From NCBI RefSeq assembly GCF_019091085.1, contig NZ_JAGXJY010000011.1, positions 124,001-188,000 on the forward strand: a stretch of DNA of 64,000 nucleotides, read 5' to 3'. Made by a program: the position numbers and the translations under genes. Shown here in pieces: positions 25,844-33,644 of the stretch. Within the stretch, counting starts at the first letter, position 1; each line of letters starts with the position of its first letter. The stretch comes from Mesorhizobium sp. GbtcB19. GTDB lineage: Bacteria > Pseudomonadota > Alphaproteobacteria > Rhizobiales > Rhizobiaceae. Under the pieces are notes generated by a model that searched no databases, was not told the origin of the DNA, and saw nothing but the letters and a program-made list of their open reading frames with translations.

Positions 25844-26236
25844 ATGGGCTTTCTGATCAGGATGGCTTTCTGGTTTTCGCTGGTGCTGCTGGCGCTGCCG
25901 CTCGGCGTCGGACCGGGCGAAGACGGCCAGCAGAGCGTCGGACCGATCCAGGCGCTGTTTGCGGCGCGCGAGGCGGTCGGCGACATCGCAGGGCTCTGCG
26001 AGCGCAAGCCCGACGTCTGCGAAACCGGCAAATCGGCCATGTACACCATCACCGTTCGCGCCAAGGAAACGGCCAAGATCGCCGCGGCCATGATCGACGA
26101 CCAGCAGTCCGGGCAGCCGGCCGCGCCCGAGACGAAGGTCGCGGATGGCGCCGTCACGACCACCGGCAGCGTCGCCGAGGACATCGTGCTGCCCGCCAAG
26201 GTCAACATCCCGGTAATGCTGACCGCGAAGAATTGA
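25844..26236 (+). CDS. DUF5330 family secreted protein
   Basis: A 130-residue protein starting MGFLIRMAFWFSLVLLALPL, a signal peptide or anchor, with the DUF5330 pattern: QSVGPIQALFAAREAVGDIAGLCERKPDVCETGKSAMYTITVRAKETAKIA, including a pair of cysteines in GLCERKPDVC. Rhizobiales-restricted and uncharacterised; it is expected in the periplasm. The start has a GGCAAGTAAG stretch upstream. It lies alone downstream of an AT-rich region and upstream of the palindrome array. Confidence 0.87.
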   Translation: MGFLIRMAFWFSLVLLALPLGVGPGEDGQQSVGPIQALFAAREAVGDIAGLCERKPDVCETGKSAMYTITVRAKETAKIAAAMIDDQQSGQPAAPETKVADGAVTTTGSVAEDIVLPAKVNIPVMLTAKN

Positions 26237-26273
26237 GTTCTTTCCAGCCGTTTCACTCGGCTCTTTAGTTCTG

Positions 26274-26525
26274 GCGCAATTCCGGACGAGGGCGACGTGG
26301 CCGAGCCTGACCGCTTCGCACTTTTCCTGGAATTGCTCTGTCTTTGGTTTTTGGCGCAATTCCGGACGGAAAACCGCTTCGCACTTTTCCTGGAATTGCT
26401 CTCTTTGATTTTGGCGCAATTCCGGACGGAAAACCGCTTCGCACTTTTCCTGGAATTGCTCTCTCTTTGGTTTTTGGCGCAATTCCGGACGGAAAACCGC
26501 TTCGCACTTTTCCTGGAATTGCTCT
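26274..26525. repeat. Array of four palindromic repeat units (GCGCAATTCC...GGAATTGCTCT)
   Basis: Four head-to-tail copies start at 26274, 26354, 26414 and 26477. Copies 2-4 are almost identical, about 49 bp each (GCGCAATTCCGGACGGAAAA, CCGCTTCGCACTTTTCC, TGGAATTGCTCT), separated by 10-13 bases of CTCTTTGGTTTTTG-like spacer. Copy 1 has an extra 20-odd bases in its centre. Each unit is itself an imperfect palindrome (GCAATTCC/GGAATTGC arms). The same unit occurs singly at 34443 and 36238. It lies between the DUF5330 gene and sufE. Confidence 0.93.
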
Positions 26526-26613
26526 AACGCCGCGGGCCCGTCCGACCTCTCGACGCCCGCGGCGTCTTTCTTTTTCCGTGACGCGGCAGTGCCGGGTCAC
26601 TATATGCGGGACA

Positions 26614-27042
26614 ATGACCACCTCGATCCAGACGATCCGCGACGACTTTTCCCTGCTTGATGAGTGGGAGGACCGCTATCGCTATGTGATCGAACTCGGC
26701 GAAGGCCTGCCGCCGTTTCCCGAAGCGGCGCGCACCGCCGCCAACAAGGTGCCTGGATGCGTGAGCCAGGTGTGGCTCACCACCGAGCAGCGAGCGGGTG
26801 CCGATCCGGTGATCAGCTTCCAGGGCGATTCGGACGCCCATATCGTGCGTGGCCTCGTCGCCATCATGCTGGCTCTGTTCTCAGGTCGGCATGCAAGCGA
26901 AATCCAGAACACCGACGCCGAAGCGACCCTGAAGGAGCTCGGCCTCGACGAGCATCTGTCGCCGCAGCGCGCCAACGGCCTGCGCTCGATGGTCAAGCGC
27001 ATCAAGCGCGACGCTGAAGCGGCGTTGAAGCAGACGGCCTGA
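26614..27042 (+). CDS. sufE: Cysteine desulfuration protein SufE
   Basis: SufE accepts sulfur from the cysteine desulfurase SufS and passes it to the SufBCD scaffold for Fe-S cluster assembly in the cytosol. The 142-residue protein shows IRDDFSLLDEWEDRYRYVIELGEGLPPFP, the active-site loop NKVPGCVSQVWL with the sulfur-accepting Cys49, and IVRGLVAIMLALFSGRHASEI. The start at 26614 matches the family's N-terminus. It stands alone, away from a suf operon, as is common in rhizobia, and converges with mucR across a strong terminator. Confidence 0.95.
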   Translation: MTTSIQTIRDDFSLLDEWEDRYRYVIELGEGLPPFPEAARTAANKVPGCVSQVWLTTEQRAGADPVISFQGDSDAHIVRGLVAIMLALFSGRHASEIQNTDAEATLKELGLDEHLSPQRANGLRSMVKRIKRDAEAALKQTA

Positions 27043-27076
27043 TCAAGTCGACATTTCAAATACCCAAGACAGCAAA

Positions 27077-27098
27077 ACGGCGCCCCATAGGGCGCCGT
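27077..27098. terminator. Bidirectional terminator between sufE and mucR
   Basis: Perfect 9-bp inverted repeat ACGGCGCCC-CATA-GGGCGCCGT in the 82-bp gap between the convergent sufE and mucR genes, preceded by AAAA on the plus strand (a U-run for the minus-strand transcript). Confidence 0.82.
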
Positions 27099-27124
27099 CG
27101 AACTGCTTGAAGAGCTGCGGCCTC

Positions 27125-27550
27125 TCAGCGGCCTTTGCGCTTGCGGCCCAGGCCCATCTTCTTGGCGAGCTGCGAACGGGCAGCCGCGTAATTGGGCGCG
27201 ACCATCGGATAGTTGGCGTCCAGGCCCCACTTCTCCCGGTATTCTTCCGGCGTGAGATTGTAGTGGGTCATCAGGTGACGCTTCAGCGACTTGAACTTCT
27301 TTCCGTCCTCAAGGCAGACGATATAGTCGTCATGGACGGAGCGCTTCGGGTTGACGGCCGGCTTCTGCTTCTCGGCCGACGGCTGCTCCGGCGAGCCGCC
27401 GACCCGGCCCAACGCGGCATGAACGTCGGCGATAAGGTTCGGCAGTTCCCCAACGGGCACCGGGTTGTTGCTGACATAGGCGGCGACGACATCGGCTGTC
27501 AGCTCGATCAGCGCATCACCGTTTTTCGAAGGTGTTTCGACGATTTCCAT
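27125..27550 (-). CDS. mucR: MucR/Ros-family zinc-finger transcriptional regulator
   Basis: A 141-residue global regulator of the Ros/MucR family, which binds AT-rich DNA and controls exopolysaccharide, motility and symbiosis genes in rhizobia. The N-terminal oligomerisation region (LIELTADVVAAYVSNNPVPVGELPNLIADVHAAL) is followed by the zinc finger CLEDGKKFKSLKRHLMTHYNLTPEEYREKWGL. Cys79, Asp82, His92 and His96 are the predicted ligands: Asp replaces the second Cys of Ros, a variant known from Mesorhizobium loti proteins. A basic tail (KKMGLGRKRKGR) ends it. The 414-bp upstream gap holds a long hairpin and a perfect inverted repeat, likely for autoregulation. Confidence 0.95.
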   Translation of the reverse strand: MEIVETPSKNGDALIELTADVVAAYVSNNPVPVGELPNLIADVHAALGRVGGSPEQPSAEKQKPAVNPKRSVHDDYIVCLEDGKKFKSLKRHLMTHYNLTPEEYREKWGLDANYPMVAPNYAAARSQLAKKMGLGRKRKGR

Positions 27551-27964
27551 AGTGCTAAGGCCCCAACGAGAGTTGTTTCTAAAACTGCGCCCTTTTTTCT
27601 AGGATCGGGCATCGCGCGAATTTCATGCAGGAAAGCCTGCGATTCGCGTCAGTTATCTTAATGGCGCTGCATCGCAAGTAAGTCAATTCGTCCATTGACT
27701 TATATTCGCCGATATTCATCAAATATTGCCGATTCAGCTTCAAAAATTCGTGCACCGTGTAACTTCGCGAGATTTTTCTGGCCAGACCAGCATGCCGTGA
27801 CGTTACGTCATCGATATGTTAGACATCCGATCGCCATTCGACACGGCGCCCAATGCTTGGCAATGCTTGCGTGCCTGTTGCGCCAGCGCGATGAATCCTG
27901 CAGCGCAACGCGGCGCAAGGACACCGCCTCGCCGGCCGAACCGGCAAGGTGGATGACAAGATCC
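27551..27964. promoter_or_regulatory. Upstream region of mucR with structured leader and inverted repeat
   Basis: No gene is supported here. Two structures stand out. A long hairpin at 27614-27648 has an outer stem CGCGAAT/ATTCGCG and an inner stem GCAGG-aaag-CCTGC. A perfect inverted repeat TAAGTCAAT-N6-ATTGACTTA lies at 27679-27702. The stretch 27650-27780 is AT-rich, as expected for a MucR target, so mucR may repress itself here (inference). The part 27790-27964 shows nothing further. Confidence 0.55.
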
Positions 27965-28333
27965 TCAGTAAGGCGCGACGTATTTGCCGTAGACCCAGCC
28001 GGTGAGGAAATGGCCATTCTGGGCCGGGTCGTGCCAGACCTCGCACCAGCGATAGCGGATCATCTGACGCTGCTTCCAGTTCGGCTGCCGGGCGATATCG
28101 AGCAGGTTCACGCCACCGGTGCAGCGGCCGGTCATCTGCAGCACGGTGCCGTTCGGATAGGCGGCCTGCTTCTGCGACGCGTTGGAAGGATATTTTCGCG
28201 CGTTGAGCGTGTCGCCGAACGGCACTCCCGCCACTTGCCACGCGGCAAAGACGGTTGCATGAGACTGGCTGGAAAAAGCCAGAACCGATGCGGCGACAGC
28301 AACAGCCATAGCCATAAGTACACAGGATTTCAT
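27965..28333 (-). CDS. Secreted SH3-like domain protein
   Basis: A 122-residue protein with a signal peptide (MKSCVLMAMAVAVAASVLAF, cleavage near SQSHA-TV) and an SH3-like beta-barrel: GDTLNARKYPSNASQKQAAYPNGTVLQMTGRCTGGVNLLDI, ending RYRWCEVWHDPAQNGHFLTGWVYGKYVAPY. The pattern LNARKYP ... W.V ... GWVYGKY is that of bacterial SH3 domains that bind wall or other surface polymers. AAGGGGGAAAG precedes the ATG. It is a single gene, divergent from oligopeptidase B. Confidence 0.85.
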   Translation of the reverse strand: MKSCVLMAMAVAVAASVLAFSSQSHATVFAAWQVAGVPFGDTLNARKYPSNASQKQAAYPNGTVLQMTGRCTGGVNLLDIARQPNWKQRQMIRYRWCEVWHDPAQNGHFLTGWVYGKYVAPY

Positions 28334-28442
28334 CTTTCCCCCTTCAACTTAGCTTCTGAAGAGCAACTTGAACCACGCCCCTTGAACCGCCGCCGAGCGG
28401 CGTGTTCATTCGTCATTCAAGCAAATTCCGCAGCGAGACGTA

Positions 28443-30554
28443 ATGACCCGAGCTTCCGCCTTGACTTCCGCCTTCCCGGCCGCCAACCCGCCGACGCCCG
28501 AGAAACATCCGGTTTCCGACACCCATCACGGCATCACCCGCAGCGACGACTATGCCTGGATGCGGGCCGACAACTGGCAGGCCGTGTTCCGCGACCCTTC
28601 CCTGCTCGACGGCCGGATCCGCTCCCATCTCGAGGCTGAGAACGCCTATCAGGCCAAGCTGATGGCCGGCACGGCCGACCTGCGCGGCAAGCTGTTTGCC
28701 GAGATGAAAGCGCGCATCAAGGAAGACGACTCGAGCGTGCCGATGAAGGACGGTCCCTACGCCTATGGTTCGTCCTTCCGGCAGGGCGGCGAGCAGCCGC
28801 GCTATTTCCGCACGCCGCGCGACGGCGGCGCCGAGACGATCCTGCTCGATGGCGACGCAGAGGCAGAGGGCAAGGCCTATTTCCGGCTGGGCGGCGTCGA
28901 CCATTCGGCAGACCACAAGAAGCTCATCTGGGCCTTCGACGACAAGGGCTCGGAATTCTTCACGCTGCGGGTGCGCGACCTTGCAAGCGGCAAGGAACTT
29001 GCCGACCAGATCCCGGATACGGGCGGCGGCGGGGTGTGGAACGCCGGCGATGACGGCTTCTTCTACACCCGCCTCGACGACAACCATCGCCCGTCGAAAG
29101 TGTTCTTCCACGCGCTCGGCGACAAGCCCGAGAACGACCGGCTGATCTATGAGGAGACCGATCCGGGCTTCTTCATGGATGTGAGCGGCACGCGCGCCAA
29201 CGACTGGATCATGATCGGCATCAACGATCATGAGACATCGGAGTATCGGCTTCTGCCGGCCAACGATCCATCGGCCGGGCCAAAGCTGGTGGCGGTGCGC
29301 GAGACCGGGCTGCAATACGATCTGGAAGAAGGCGGCGACGTCTTCTTCATCCTGACCAATGCCGACGGCGCCAAGGACTTCAAGATCATGACCGCGCCGG
29401 TCGCCAATCCGGTGCGCGCCTACTGGCAGGAACTGGTGCCGCACGAGCCGGGGCGGCTGATCCTCTCGGTGCTCGGTTTCAGGGACCATATGGTCAGGCT
29501 GGAGCGCAAGGAGGGCCTGCCGCGCATCGTCGTGCGTGAGCGCGCCAGCGGCGAGGAGCATTTCATCTCCTTCGACGAGGAAGCTTTCTCGCTCGGTCTC
29601 TCCGGCTCCTACGAATACGACACCGAAGTGATGCGCTTCACCTATTCGTCGATGACGACGCCGGCGCAGGTATTCGACTACAATATGCGCAGCCGAGAGC
29701 GCACGCTTTTGAAAACGCAGGAGGTGCCGTCCGGCCATGATCCGGACCACTATGTCACGCGCCGTCTGATGGCGCCCGCCGCCGACGGCGAACTGGTGCC
29801 GATCTCGCTGCTATACCATCGCGACACGCCGCTCGACGGTTCCGCGCCCTGCCTGCTCTACGGCTACGGCTCCTACGGCATCACGGTGCCTTCGGCCTTC
29901 AACACCAACTGCCTGTCGCTGGTCGACCGCGGCCTCGTCTATGCGATAGCGCATGTGCGCGGCGGCAAGGACAAGGGCTATGGCTGGTACGACGACGGCA
30001 AGCGCTCGCATAAGATGAACACCTTCACCGATTTCATCGCCTGCGCCCGCCATCTCGTCGCCGAGCGCTACACGCAGCACGACCGCATCGTGGCGCAAGG
30101 CGGCTCTGCCGGCGGCATGCTGATGGGCGCTATCGCCAACATGGCGCCCGAGAGCTTCGGCGGCATCGTCGCCGAGGTGCCGTTCGTCGACGTGCTCACC
30201 ACCATGCTCGACGCCAGCCTGCCGCTGACGCCGCCCGAATGGCCGGAATGGGGCAACCCGATCGCCTCGGCCAACGACTACAACACGATCGCGGCCTATT
30301 CGCCCTACGACAATGTCGACGCGCTCGACTACCCACCGATCCTGGCGCTGGCTGGCCTCACCGATCCGCGCGTCACCTATTGGGAGCCGGCGAAATGGGT
30401 GGCGCGGCTGCGCGAACGCAAGGCGGGCGGCAACCCGGTCCTGTTCAAGATCAACATGGATTCCGGCCATGCCGGCGCATCGGGCCGCTTCTCGCGGCTG
30501 GAGGAGATCGCCTACATTTACGCCTATGCCCTGAAAGTGACCGGCAAGGCCTGA
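28443..30554 (+). CDS. ptrB: Oligopeptidase B (S9A prolyl oligopeptidase family)
   Basis: A 703-residue cytosolic serine peptidase that cleaves short peptides after basic residues. The N-terminal beta-propeller gating domain starts HGITRSDDYAWMRADNWQAVFRDP. The C-terminal alpha/beta-hydrolase domain has GGSAGGM with the nucleophile Ser555, Asp641 in LTDPRV and His676 in DSGHAGASGRF. The stretch YGSYGITVPSAFNTNCLSLVDRGLVYAIAHVRGG is diagnostic for oligopeptidase B, and the length is standard. A strong terminator follows at 30576-30608. Confidence 0.95.
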   Translation: MTRASALTSAFPAANPPTPEKHPVSDTHHGITRSDDYAWMRADNWQAVFRDPSLLDGRIRSHLEAENAYQAKLMAGTADLRGKLFAEMKARIKEDDSSVPMKDGPYAYGSSFRQGGEQPRYFRTPRDGGAETILLDGDAEAEGKAYFRLGGVDHSADHKKLIWAFDDKGSEFFTLRVRDLASGKELADQIPDTGGGGVWNAGDDGFFYTRLDDNHRPSKVFFHALGDKPENDRLIYEETDPGFFMDVSGTRANDWIMIGINDHETSEYRLLPANDPSAGPKLVAVRETGLQYDLEEGGDVFFILTNADGAKDFKIMTAPVANPVRAYWQELVPHEPGRLILSVLGFRDHMVRLERKEGLPRIVVRERASGEEHFISFDEEAFSLGLSGSYEYDTEVMRFTYSSMTTPAQVFDYNMRSRERTLLKTQEVPSGHDPDHYVTRRLMAPAADGELVPISLLYHRDTPLDGSAPCLLYGYGSYGITVPSAFNTNCLSLVDRGLVYAIAHVRGGKDKGYGWYDDGKRSHKMNTFTDFIACARHLVAERYTQHDRIVAQGGSAGGMLMGAIANMAPESFGGIVAEVPFVDVLTTMLDASLPLTPPEWPEWGNPIASANDYNTIAAYSPYDNVDALDYPPILALAGLTDPRVTYWEPAKWVARLRERKAGGNPVLFKINMDSGHAGASGRFSRLEEIAYIYAYALKVTGKA

Positions 30555-30575
30555 TTTTCCGCTCGCAATCCAGAG

Positions 30576-30608
30576 GACCGCGCGTTACGCAATGCGCGGT
30601 CATTTTTT
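30576..30608 (+). terminator. Rho-independent terminator of ptrB
   Basis: GACCGCGC (30576-30583), a ten-base loop, GCGCGGTC (30594-30601), then ATTTTTT. An 8-bp perfect stem with a T-run 22 bp after the ptrB stop. Confidence 0.88.
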
Positions 30609-30653
30609 GGCCGCGGCCCTCCGGGCCGCCAGTTCCCATTCACAAGGCTCGTC

Positions 30654-31043
30654 ATGCTGCTCGTCGACACTTATCTCGACAAATCGTCCATCCAGGGTAT
30701 CGGCGTCTTCGCCAGGCACCGCATCGCGAAGGGTACGCTGGTCTGGAAGCTCGATCCGAGGTTCGACCGACGCATCCCGGTCGACACCTATGAGGCCCAG
30801 ATCGGTCCGGTGAAATCCTATCTCGACCGCTATTCCTATCCGGACCGGCACGACCCGAGCTTCATCGTCTTCGAAGCGGACGACGCGCGTTACATGAACC
30901 ACGACGACGACCCGAACTGCGACGTCTCTTCGTCCGAAGAGACTTACGCCCTGCGCGACATCGCACCCGGCGAGGAGCTGACCTGCAACTACAATCACTT
31001 CTTCGAAGACGGTTTTGATTTTCTGGGCGACCGCCACCCGTGA
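30654..31043 (+). CDS. SET-domain protein (putative lysine methyltransferase)
   Basis: A 129-residue protein that consists of little more than a SET domain: SIQGIGVFARHRIAKGTLVWKLDP (SAM-site GxG region), RYMNHDDDPNCDVS (the NHxxxPNC pseudoknot motif) and ALRDIAPGEELTCNYNHFF with the catalytic-site tyrosine. SET enzymes methylate protein lysines using S-adenosylmethionine. Bacterial single-domain SET proteins of this size are known, but their targets mostly are not. It lacks pre-SET and post-SET cysteine clusters. The gene stands alone after the ptrB terminator with no obvious substrate gene beside it. Confidence 0.88.
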   Translation: MLLVDTYLDKSSIQGIGVFARHRIAKGTLVWKLDPRFDRRIPVDTYEAQIGPVKSYLDRYSYPDRHDPSFIVFEADDARYMNHDDDPNCDVSSSEETYALRDIAPGEELTCNYNHFFEDGFDFLGDRHP

Positions 31044-31243
31044 GCAGCGGGCAGACTCGCTGTCAGGATTGACAAACTCCGCAGCTTCGGCGCACCTTCG
31101 TGGCCGGTAGATACAACCTGCTGCTTGCACCCCCTTGGGTACGGTGAATGTATCGAGCCAATTCAGGCTCCCTTTGCCCGAACGAACGGGTCAGTAACGC
31201 AAGCCCCTGTCGCTTTCCGTTCGTTTACGCAGAGGATGATCTC

Positions 31244-32068
31244 ATGCGCGTTTTCCGCGACGCTAAGGCTATGGCGCAAACGCTAAGTGAAGCGCTGGCC
31301 GCCAAATCCGTTTCCCTTTCTCACAGCGAAAGCCTGGAGTTGATTGCCAAGATTCTTGGCCTCCGTGACTGGAACATATTGGCCGCAAGGATTCAGGCGA
31401 GCCAGCATGCAACTGCACCCGGAGCGGCGCCAGTAGCGGTCCCTTCCAGTCTCACACAGACAGAGATCCCCATTTTTCCCATGCGGGATCTTGTGCTGTT
31501 CCCGCAAGCGATCACGCCTATTTTCGTGGCGCGCGACAAAACGCGGCGCGCCGTCGAACATGCCATGGCAGGTGATCGCAGGGTTCTTGTGGTCGCTCAG
31601 AAGCATGGTGCCGATGACGATCCCAGCACTCTTCAATCTCTCCATTCGGTGGGCGTTACGGCGAACATAATAAATAGCCAGACACAGATGGACGGGGTTC
31701 TCAAAGTCACGGTGTCCGGCCTTCAGCGCACGGCCATCACACGCCTGATCAGTCGCGAATTCCTAGCAGCCGAGATAGAGCCCATTGAAGAACAGCGCGG
31801 CAAGTCGGAGGAGGCTGCCTCACTTTCTCGTATGGTGCTTGATGCGTATCAAATCCACGCCAAGATCGACCTTTCCTCGCTTCCGGTGCGCCAGCGAGTC
31901 CGCTTCGGTCTTCCTTCAACCGAAAATCCCAGTCTGTTGGCCGATACAGTCGCTCAGCGTCTATCGATAGGTATCGATGAGAAGCAGCAGCTTCTGGAAA
32001 CCAGTGATGTCGTCGCGCGGCTCGGAAGGGTGCTCGAGTTGATAAATATCGGCCAGCCGGAGCAATAA
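31244..32068 (+). CDS. LON-substrate-binding-domain protein with N-terminal Glyoxalase_8-type domain
   Basis: A 274-residue protein. The ATG at 31244 has AGAGGA eight bases upstream. Residues 1-50 (MRVFRDAKAMAQTLSEALAA, then HSESLELIAKILGLRDWNILAARI) match the small helical domain found at the start of 'glyoxalase superfamily' proteins. Residues 70-270 match the LON N-terminal substrate-binding domain: IPIFPMRDLVLFPQAITPIFVARDKTRRAVEHAM, VLVVAQK, VGVTANI, VLKVTVSGLQRTAI. There is no AAA+ ATPase and no Ser-Lys protease part, so it is not a Lon protease. Base composition is lower in GC and codon use less biased than in its neighbours, which suggests acquisition. An adaptor or sensor role is possible (inference). 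Confidence 0.85.
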   Translation: MRVFRDAKAMAQTLSEALAAKSVSLSHSESLELIAKILGLRDWNILAARIQASQHATAPGAAPVAVPSSLTQTEIPIFPMRDLVLFPQAITPIFVARDKTRRAVEHAMAGDRRVLVVAQKHGADDDPSTLQSLHSVGVTANIINSQTQMDGVLKVTVSGLQRTAITRLISREFLAAEIEPIEEQRGKSEEAASLSRMVLDAYQIHAKIDLSSLPVRQRVRFGLPSTENPSLLADTVAQRLSIGIDEKQQLLETSDVVARLGRVLELINIGQPEQ

Positions 32069-32081
32069 ATCGGCGGTGTTC

Positions 32082-33029
32082 TCAGCTCGCCGGCTTGCGC
32101 GCCGGATAGCCGTTGGGATGCGGCGGCACGGCCTTGAGGTAGGCCGCGATTGCGGCGCGGTCGTCGGCGGTCAGCTGCGCCATGTTCTTTTGCACCTCGA
32201 CCATGGCGCCGCCGACGGAATCGAAATCGGGCGTGAAGCCGGTTTCGAGGTAGTTGGCGATGTCGGCTTCCGACCAGCTCTTGATGCTCTTCCCGTCGGG
32301 CGTGATGTTGGGCACCACGCCCGAGCCTTCGGCCGCCACGGCGCCGGCCAGCCATTCGCCCTTCTTGACGCCGCCGGCGAAATCGCGCGGCGTATGGCAT
32401 TCGCCGCAATGTCCAGGACCCTCGACCAGATAGCGGCCGGCCAGAACCTTGTCCGGCGCGCCGCCGGGCAGCGCGATCACCGGTTCGGGGCTGAGATAGA
32501 GAAGCTTCCACAGGCCGATGCCGCGACGAATGTTAAAGGGGAAGGACAGCTTGTGATCCGGCGCCTTGGCGGCAACCGCCGGCAGCGTCTTCATGAAGGC
32601 GTAGAGATCGGCGATGTCGGTCGGCTTCATGCGCGCGTAGGACGCATAAGGGAAGGCCGGATAGAAATGTTCGCCGGAAGGCGAGACGCCTTTCAGCATG
32701 GCGTTGGCGAAGTCTTCCTCGCTCCAGGCGCCGATACCGTCCTTGGCGTCCTGCGAGATGTTGGGCGGCACGAAGGTGCCGAACGGCGTCTTCAGCTCGA
32801 GGCCACCGGTCAGTTGCAGGCGAGCATCGCCCTGCGATCCCGGCTTGGCGTGGCAGGAGGTGCAGCCCCCGGCATAAAAGATGCGCTTGCCTTTTGCCGC
32901 GTCGCCCGGCCCAAGCTGCGCGACGGCCCCGGTGTCAAGCCTGACCGGCGCCGACAGCACCCAGCCGGCGGCGGCCGCGGCGCCGCCAAGCACGATGGCG
33001 GCGCCGACCAGCTTCTTCAGCCAGGCCAT
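32082..33029 (-). CDS. Membrane-anchored dihaem cytochrome c
   Basis: A 315-residue cytochrome of the alcohol/gluconate-dehydrogenase cytochrome-subunit type. An N-terminal anchor (LVGAAIVLGGAAAAAGWVL) is followed by two c-type domains with haem sites CTSCH (56-60) and CGECH (208-212). Methionine ligands are likely in segments such as YARMKPTDIADLYAFMKTLP. It transfers electrons in the periplasm; the donor dehydrogenase is not in the window. It is 9 bp after the cytochrome c' gene on the same strand, so the two form an operon. Its maturation would need the Ccm proteins encoded at the left end. Confidence 0.92.
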   Translation of the reverse strand: MAWLKKLVGAAIVLGGAAAAAGWVLSAPVRLDTGAVAQLGPGDAAKGKRIFYAGGCTSCHAKPGSQGDARLQLTGGLELKTPFGTFVPPNISQDAKDGIGAWSEEDFANAMLKGVSPSGEHFYPAFPYASYARMKPTDIADLYAFMKTLPAVAAKAPDHKLSFPFNIRRGIGLWKLLYLSPEPVIALPGGAPDKVLAGRYLVEGPGHCGECHTPRDFAGGVKKGEWLAGAVAAEGSGVVPNITPDGKSIKSWSEADIANYLETGFTPDFDSVGGAMVEVQKNMAQLTADDRAAIAAYLKAVPPHPNGYPARKPAS

Positions 33030-33038
33030 TTCAGGCGA

Positions 33039-33476
33039 TCAGCCCTTCTTGACCCTGTAGCTCTGATGGCAGGCGCCGCAATCGCCGCCAAGGGTGTTGA
33101 GCTGCGCCTTCAGACCATCGACATCACCCGGCGGCGAGGCGACCGCTTCCTTGGTGTTGGCCAGGAACTTGTCCTCGGCGGCCTTGAAGCCGGCCATGTC
33201 TTCCCAGATCTTCGGCGCGGCCGTGGTGTCGCCCTGATCGGTGCCGGCCGGGAAAAGCTTCTCGGCATCGAACTTCTCGGCATTGGCCTGCAGGGCCTTC
33301 AGCGTCGTCAGCACGGCGGCCGCGTCGAAATCCTCCTCACCCTTGACCACCTTGGACAATTGGCCGGCGAGCTTGCCGCGCTCCTTCATCAGGGCCTGGC
33401 GATCCTGAATCGGATCGGCAAAGGCGACCGAGCCGGCAAAGGCGAGCATAGAGATGGCGAGGACAAGCTTTCTCAT
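33039..33476 (-). CDS. Cytochrome c' (c556-type)
   Basis: A 145-residue periplasmic cytochrome with a signal peptide (MRKLVLAISMLAFAGSVAFA-DP), a four-helix-bundle body (DRQALMKERGKLAGQLSKVVKGEEDFDAAAVLTTLKALQANAEKF) and the C-terminal haem site CGACH at 133-137, in the position typical of the cytochrome c'/c556 family. Such proteins bind NO or act as electron carriers. It is the first gene of an operon with the dihaem cytochrome. Confidence 0.93.
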   Translation of the reverse strand: MRKLVLAISMLAFAGSVAFADPIQDRQALMKERGKLAGQLSKVVKGEEDFDAAAVLTTLKALQANAEKFDAEKLFPAGTDQGDTTAAPKIWEDMAGFKAAEDKFLANTKEAVASPPGDVDGLKAQLNTLGGDCGACHQSYRVKKG

Positions 33477-33597
33477 TCAATTGGCTCCATGGGAAGAGAA
33501 CTACGGGGACTGAACGTTAACGGGCGTCAAAGCGGGATTATTCCCCTTCGCCGTGACGATTTTGCTGGCTGGCTTGCGTTCTCCTTGCTCGAAAAAG

Positions 33598-33623
33598 AAA
33601 AGCCCCGGCGTGCCGGGGCTTTT
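33598..33623. terminator. Terminator hairpin AAAAGCCCCGGC/GCCGGGGCTTTT
   Basis: A perfect stem AGCCCCGGC-GT-GCCGGGGCT flanked by AAA and TTT, so it works on both strands. It lies between the cytochrome operon and sodB and most likely ends the sodB transcript, which reads towards it. Confidence 0.87.
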
Positions 33624-33644
33624 CATCAAAAATCGCTCAGCCAT

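Noticed and set aside
26274..26525. Possible CRISPR array.
   Set aside because: The spacers are only 10-13 bp and almost identical to each other, there are four units, single copies occur elsewhere between genes, and there are no cas genes.
26297..26527. A plus-strand frame encoding repeated FALFLELL..LAQFRTENR units.
   Set aside because: It is simply the translation of the palindromic repeat array; the unit length is near a multiple of three, so the frame stays open by chance.
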